NCBI RefSeq assembly: GCF_021654285.1
Contig: NZ_JAKFZS010000014.1
Span: forward strand, 1 to 64,000
Reading direction: 5' to 3'
DNA: 64,000 nucleotides
From: Pseudoalteromonas luteoviolacea
Lineage (GTDB): Bacteria; Pseudomonadota; Gammaproteobacteria; Enterobacterales; Alteromonadaceae
The notes beneath the pieces were generated by a model. That model made no database searches and was not told where the DNA came from. It saw only the letters and a list, made by a program, of their open reading frames with translations. The translations under genes and the position numbers were made by a program. The stretch's first letter is position 1, and the number at the start of each line of letters is the position of its first letter. Positions 62,102-64,000 of the stretch are shown here, piece after piece.

Positions 62102-63838
62102 TTATTCACCATATTGCATCTTACAAAGTGCAGAGTACGCTCCATCGTTGGCTAGCAACTCGTCATGTTTCCCTTGCTCAAGCACTCGACCTTTATCGAG
62201 TACATAAATTTGATCGGACTTTTCTATGGTTGATAGGCGGTGTGCAATGACTATCGAGGTCTTATTAACCATCAGCTTATCAAGCTCCTCTTGGATCAAT
62301 CGCTCAGACTCTGTGTCTAAAGCCGAAGTAGCCTCGTCTAATATTAATACAGGCGCATCTTTCACAATCGCACGTGCTATCGCTATACGCTGCCTTTGAC
62401 CGCCAGAAAGCATGACACCATTCTCACCGACTTCAGTGTCTAAACCTTCTGGTAAGTCTTTAACAAATTCCCAGACATGCGCTTTTTTAGCAACTTCAAT
62501 TAGTTCCGCTTCACTGAGCTTTTCATCCAACCCATACATAATGTTATTTGCAATCGTATCATTGAACAAAGTGACATGCTGAGAAACAAGCGCAAATTGG
62601 TTTCTGAGGCTAGCTAAAGTGTATTCGCTTAGATCTACACCATCTAATTTAATAGAGCCGCTATCCAATTCATAAAACCTCGGTAGTAAACTAGACAATG
62701 TCGACTTGCCAGAGCCACTGCGGCCCACTAACGCAATACTTTTACCCGCTGGGATCTCAATCGAAAGGTCTTCAATGACTGGTTCATCTTTTGTAGGATA
62801 GGTGAAAGTAACACCTTGTACGGAAATTGCACCTTTAACACTATCGACAGAGTACGTGCCTGTATCCTTTTCTTTTTCTTCATCAAGTACATCAAAGATA
62901 CTCTTCGCAGCAGCAATACCTCTTTGAAAATCACTGTTTACGTTTGCAAGCTGCTTCAAAGGACGAAGCATCATAACCATAGCCGTGATCAAAGATGCAA
63001 CAACACCTGGTGTTAAAGACTCATGTACATCTGGCATTGCGATAATCGCCAAAACGACGGCCATGGCACTGGCTGCAATCAGTTGAATGACTGAAACACT
63101 GAGCGCCCTTGTTGCATCCATTTTGACCCGCTGCTGACGATTATGGTTATTCACCTTAGCAAAATGTGTAATTTCTTTTTCCTGACCTCCAAAACCATGG
63201 ATCTCTTTGTGGCCAGACAGCATTTGTTCTGAGCCTCTTGTCACCGCGCCCATAGCATCCTGAATGCTTTTTGAAATCTTTCTGAAACGTTTAGAAACTA
63301 TACTCACTACAATGGCAACAAATGGCACAATAACTAAAAATAAAAGAGATAACTTCCAGCTAATTGCGAACATGCCCCATAATAAAAAGACAACAAACGC
63401 CCCTTCGCGGATAGCAACTTGAAGTGCACGTGTAACCGCCTGTTGAACCTGCTCTGTATCGAATGTGATTTTTGAAACCAGTTCACCATTAGAGTGTTTA
63501 TCATGAAAAGAAACTGGCATAAACAACATATGCTCATACAGTTGTTGTCTTAGCTTTCTGACGACTTGAGAGCCTACATAGCTTAAACAATATGAAGACA
63601 TATAATTAAAGATACCGCGCCCTAAGACCAATAAAATGACCACAATAGGAGCCATGGCGAGTACTTCTTGATTACCTTGCGTGAGACCATCATCCATAAA
63701 TGGTTTCATTAACTGAATAAACAGCGCATCCATTGCCGCATAACCAAGCATGCCAATTATTGCAAACAAAGACGCTGCTTTAAATTCATAGGTGTAAGTC
63801 AAAAGCCTTTTATATATTTGCTTTGCAGACTGTTGCAT
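62102..63838 (-). CDS. msbA: lipid A export ABC transporter MsbA
   Basis: A 578-residue half-transporter that flips lipid A-core across the inner membrane as a homodimer. Six helices occupy residues about 20-310. The nucleotide-binding domain has Walker A GRSGSGKST near 376, LSGGQRQR near 480, Walker B ILDEATSALD, and the H-loop IAHRLST. Length and context (directly upstream of lpxK) identify it as MsbA rather than a drug exporter. It is downstream of a probable comEC. Confidence 0.96.
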   Translation of the reverse strand: MQQSAKQIYKRLLTYTYEFKAASLFAIIGMLGYAAMDALFIQLMKPFMDDGLTQGNQEVLAMAPIVVILLVLGRGIFNYMSSYCLSYVGSQVVRKLRQQLYEHMLFMPVSFHDKHSNGELVSKITFDTEQVQQAVTRALQVAIREGAFVVFLLWGMFAISWKLSLLFLVIVPFVAIVVSIVSKRFRKISKSIQDAMGAVTRGSEQMLSGHKEIHGFGGQEKEITHFAKVNNHNRQQRVKMDATRALSVSVIQLIAASAMAVVLAIIAMPDVHESLTPGVVASLITAMVMMLRPLKQLANVNSDFQRGIAAAKSIFDVLDEEKEKDTGTYSVDSVKGAISVQGVTFTYPTKDEPVIEDLSIEIPAGKSIALVGRSGSGKSTLSSLLPRFYELDSGSIKLDGVDLSEYTLASLRNQFALVSQHVTLFNDTIANNIMYGLDEKLSEAELIEVAKKAHVWEFVKDLPEGLDTEVGENGVMLSGGQRQRIAIARAIVKDAPVLILDEATSALDTESERLIQEELDKLMVNKTSIVIAHRLSTIEKSDQIYVLDKGRVLEQGKHDELLANDGAYSALCKMQYGE

Positions 63839-63901
63839 AGTGTTACTCTAAAACTTCAAAACCCCCTTATTGTATCTGCCATCAAGCAAAAACTGAATGC
63901 A

Positions 63902-64000
63902 TTATCTTAAAAACCATAGATTTTTCGCGTTTCTGGCGGTGTAAACTTCAAAGTGCTGTTTAAAAACGCGGATCTGAACTTGACCATCCAATGCCGTGTC
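63902..64000 (-). CDS. C-terminal end of a probable ComEC/Rec2 protein (partial)
   Basis: A minus-strand frame enters from the right edge and stops at 63902. The 32 visible residues include GQVQIRVFKQHFEVYTAR and end in NLWFLR. This resembles the extreme C-terminus of ComEC (a strand pair, then an Arg-rich, aromatic tail). comEC commonly precedes msbA in this order of bacteria. The visible part is too short to be sure. Confidence 0.45.
   Translation of the reverse strand, partial: DTALDGQVQIRVFKQHFEVYTARNAKNLWFLR

Noticed and set aside
1..64000. tRNA, rRNA, CRISPR array or prophage
   Set aside because: I looked for tRNA-like cloverleaf ends, regular spacer repeats and phage structural genes and saw none. 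A tRNAscan or CRISPR search could confirm this.

Overview
The window is about 64 kb of a low-GC (roughly 40%) gammaproteobacterial chromosome. Gene content and order resemble marine Alteromonadales, most probably Pseudoalteromonas. The reasons are the thrS-infC-rpmI-rplT cluster, an NhaD antiporter, a lysine-riboswitch-controlled lysC, an mksFEB condensin operon, a csdA-csdE pair, and an msbA-lpxK-ycaR-kdsB lipopolysaccharide operon. The genus is inferred from general resemblance, not from a search. I see no rRNA, tRNA, CRISPR array or prophage.

Region 1 (1-8.4 kb) is accessory and AT-rich, with long gaps. It holds a GNAT acetyltransferase, a DKNYY-repeat lipoprotein, a lipoprotein with TPR-like repeats and a TonB C-terminal domain, and a REP-associated tyrosine transposase (RAYT). 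Tandem duplications flank the RAYT on both sides. Next comes a duplicated, unrecognised two-gene module; the first gene of its second copy is truncated.

Region 2 (8.4-24 kb) is mostly housekeeping. It has YceI and cytochrome b561 divergent from a LysR regulator, a cupin, a SulP anion transporter, an Lrp-type regulator, an M14 peptidase with a YcbL-like hydrolase, an SDR oxidoreductase, and the translation operon thrS-infC-rpmI-rplT (infC starts at AUU). A nuclease/phosphatase-fold protein, a DUF3010 protein and an ABC exporter follow.

Region 3 (24-35 kb) concerns export and signalling. A TetR regulator is divergent from an RND efflux pair, with three evenly spaced operator-like palindromes between them. 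A TPR-GGDEF diguanylate cyclase follows. Then a minus-strand operon encodes a TAP-type peptidase and a NatAB-like ABC transporter.

Region 4 (35-51.6 kb) holds topA, a 1397-residue Ig-like surface lipoprotein, a dicarboxylate symporter, a beta-hydroxyacid dehydrogenase, glutathione peroxidase, ldhA, an NSS transporter, a DUF924 protein, lysC with its L-box riboswitch, and nhaD.

Region 5 (51.7-64 kb) has mksF-mksE-mksB, a DUF4136 lipoprotein, csdA-csdE, and, convergent with these, a tightly packed minus-strand operon: (comEC-like)-msbA-lpxK-ycaR-kdsB-rluA family-tcdA. The proteins of the csd/tcdA sulfur-transfer and tRNA-modification route thus come from two converging transcripts.

The most notable items are the duplicated unknown gene pair, the RAYT element with both flanks duplicated, the three-operator RND control region, the lysine riboswitch with a visible Shine-Dalgarno-sequestering hairpin, and the MksBEF operon lacking a nuclease subunit.
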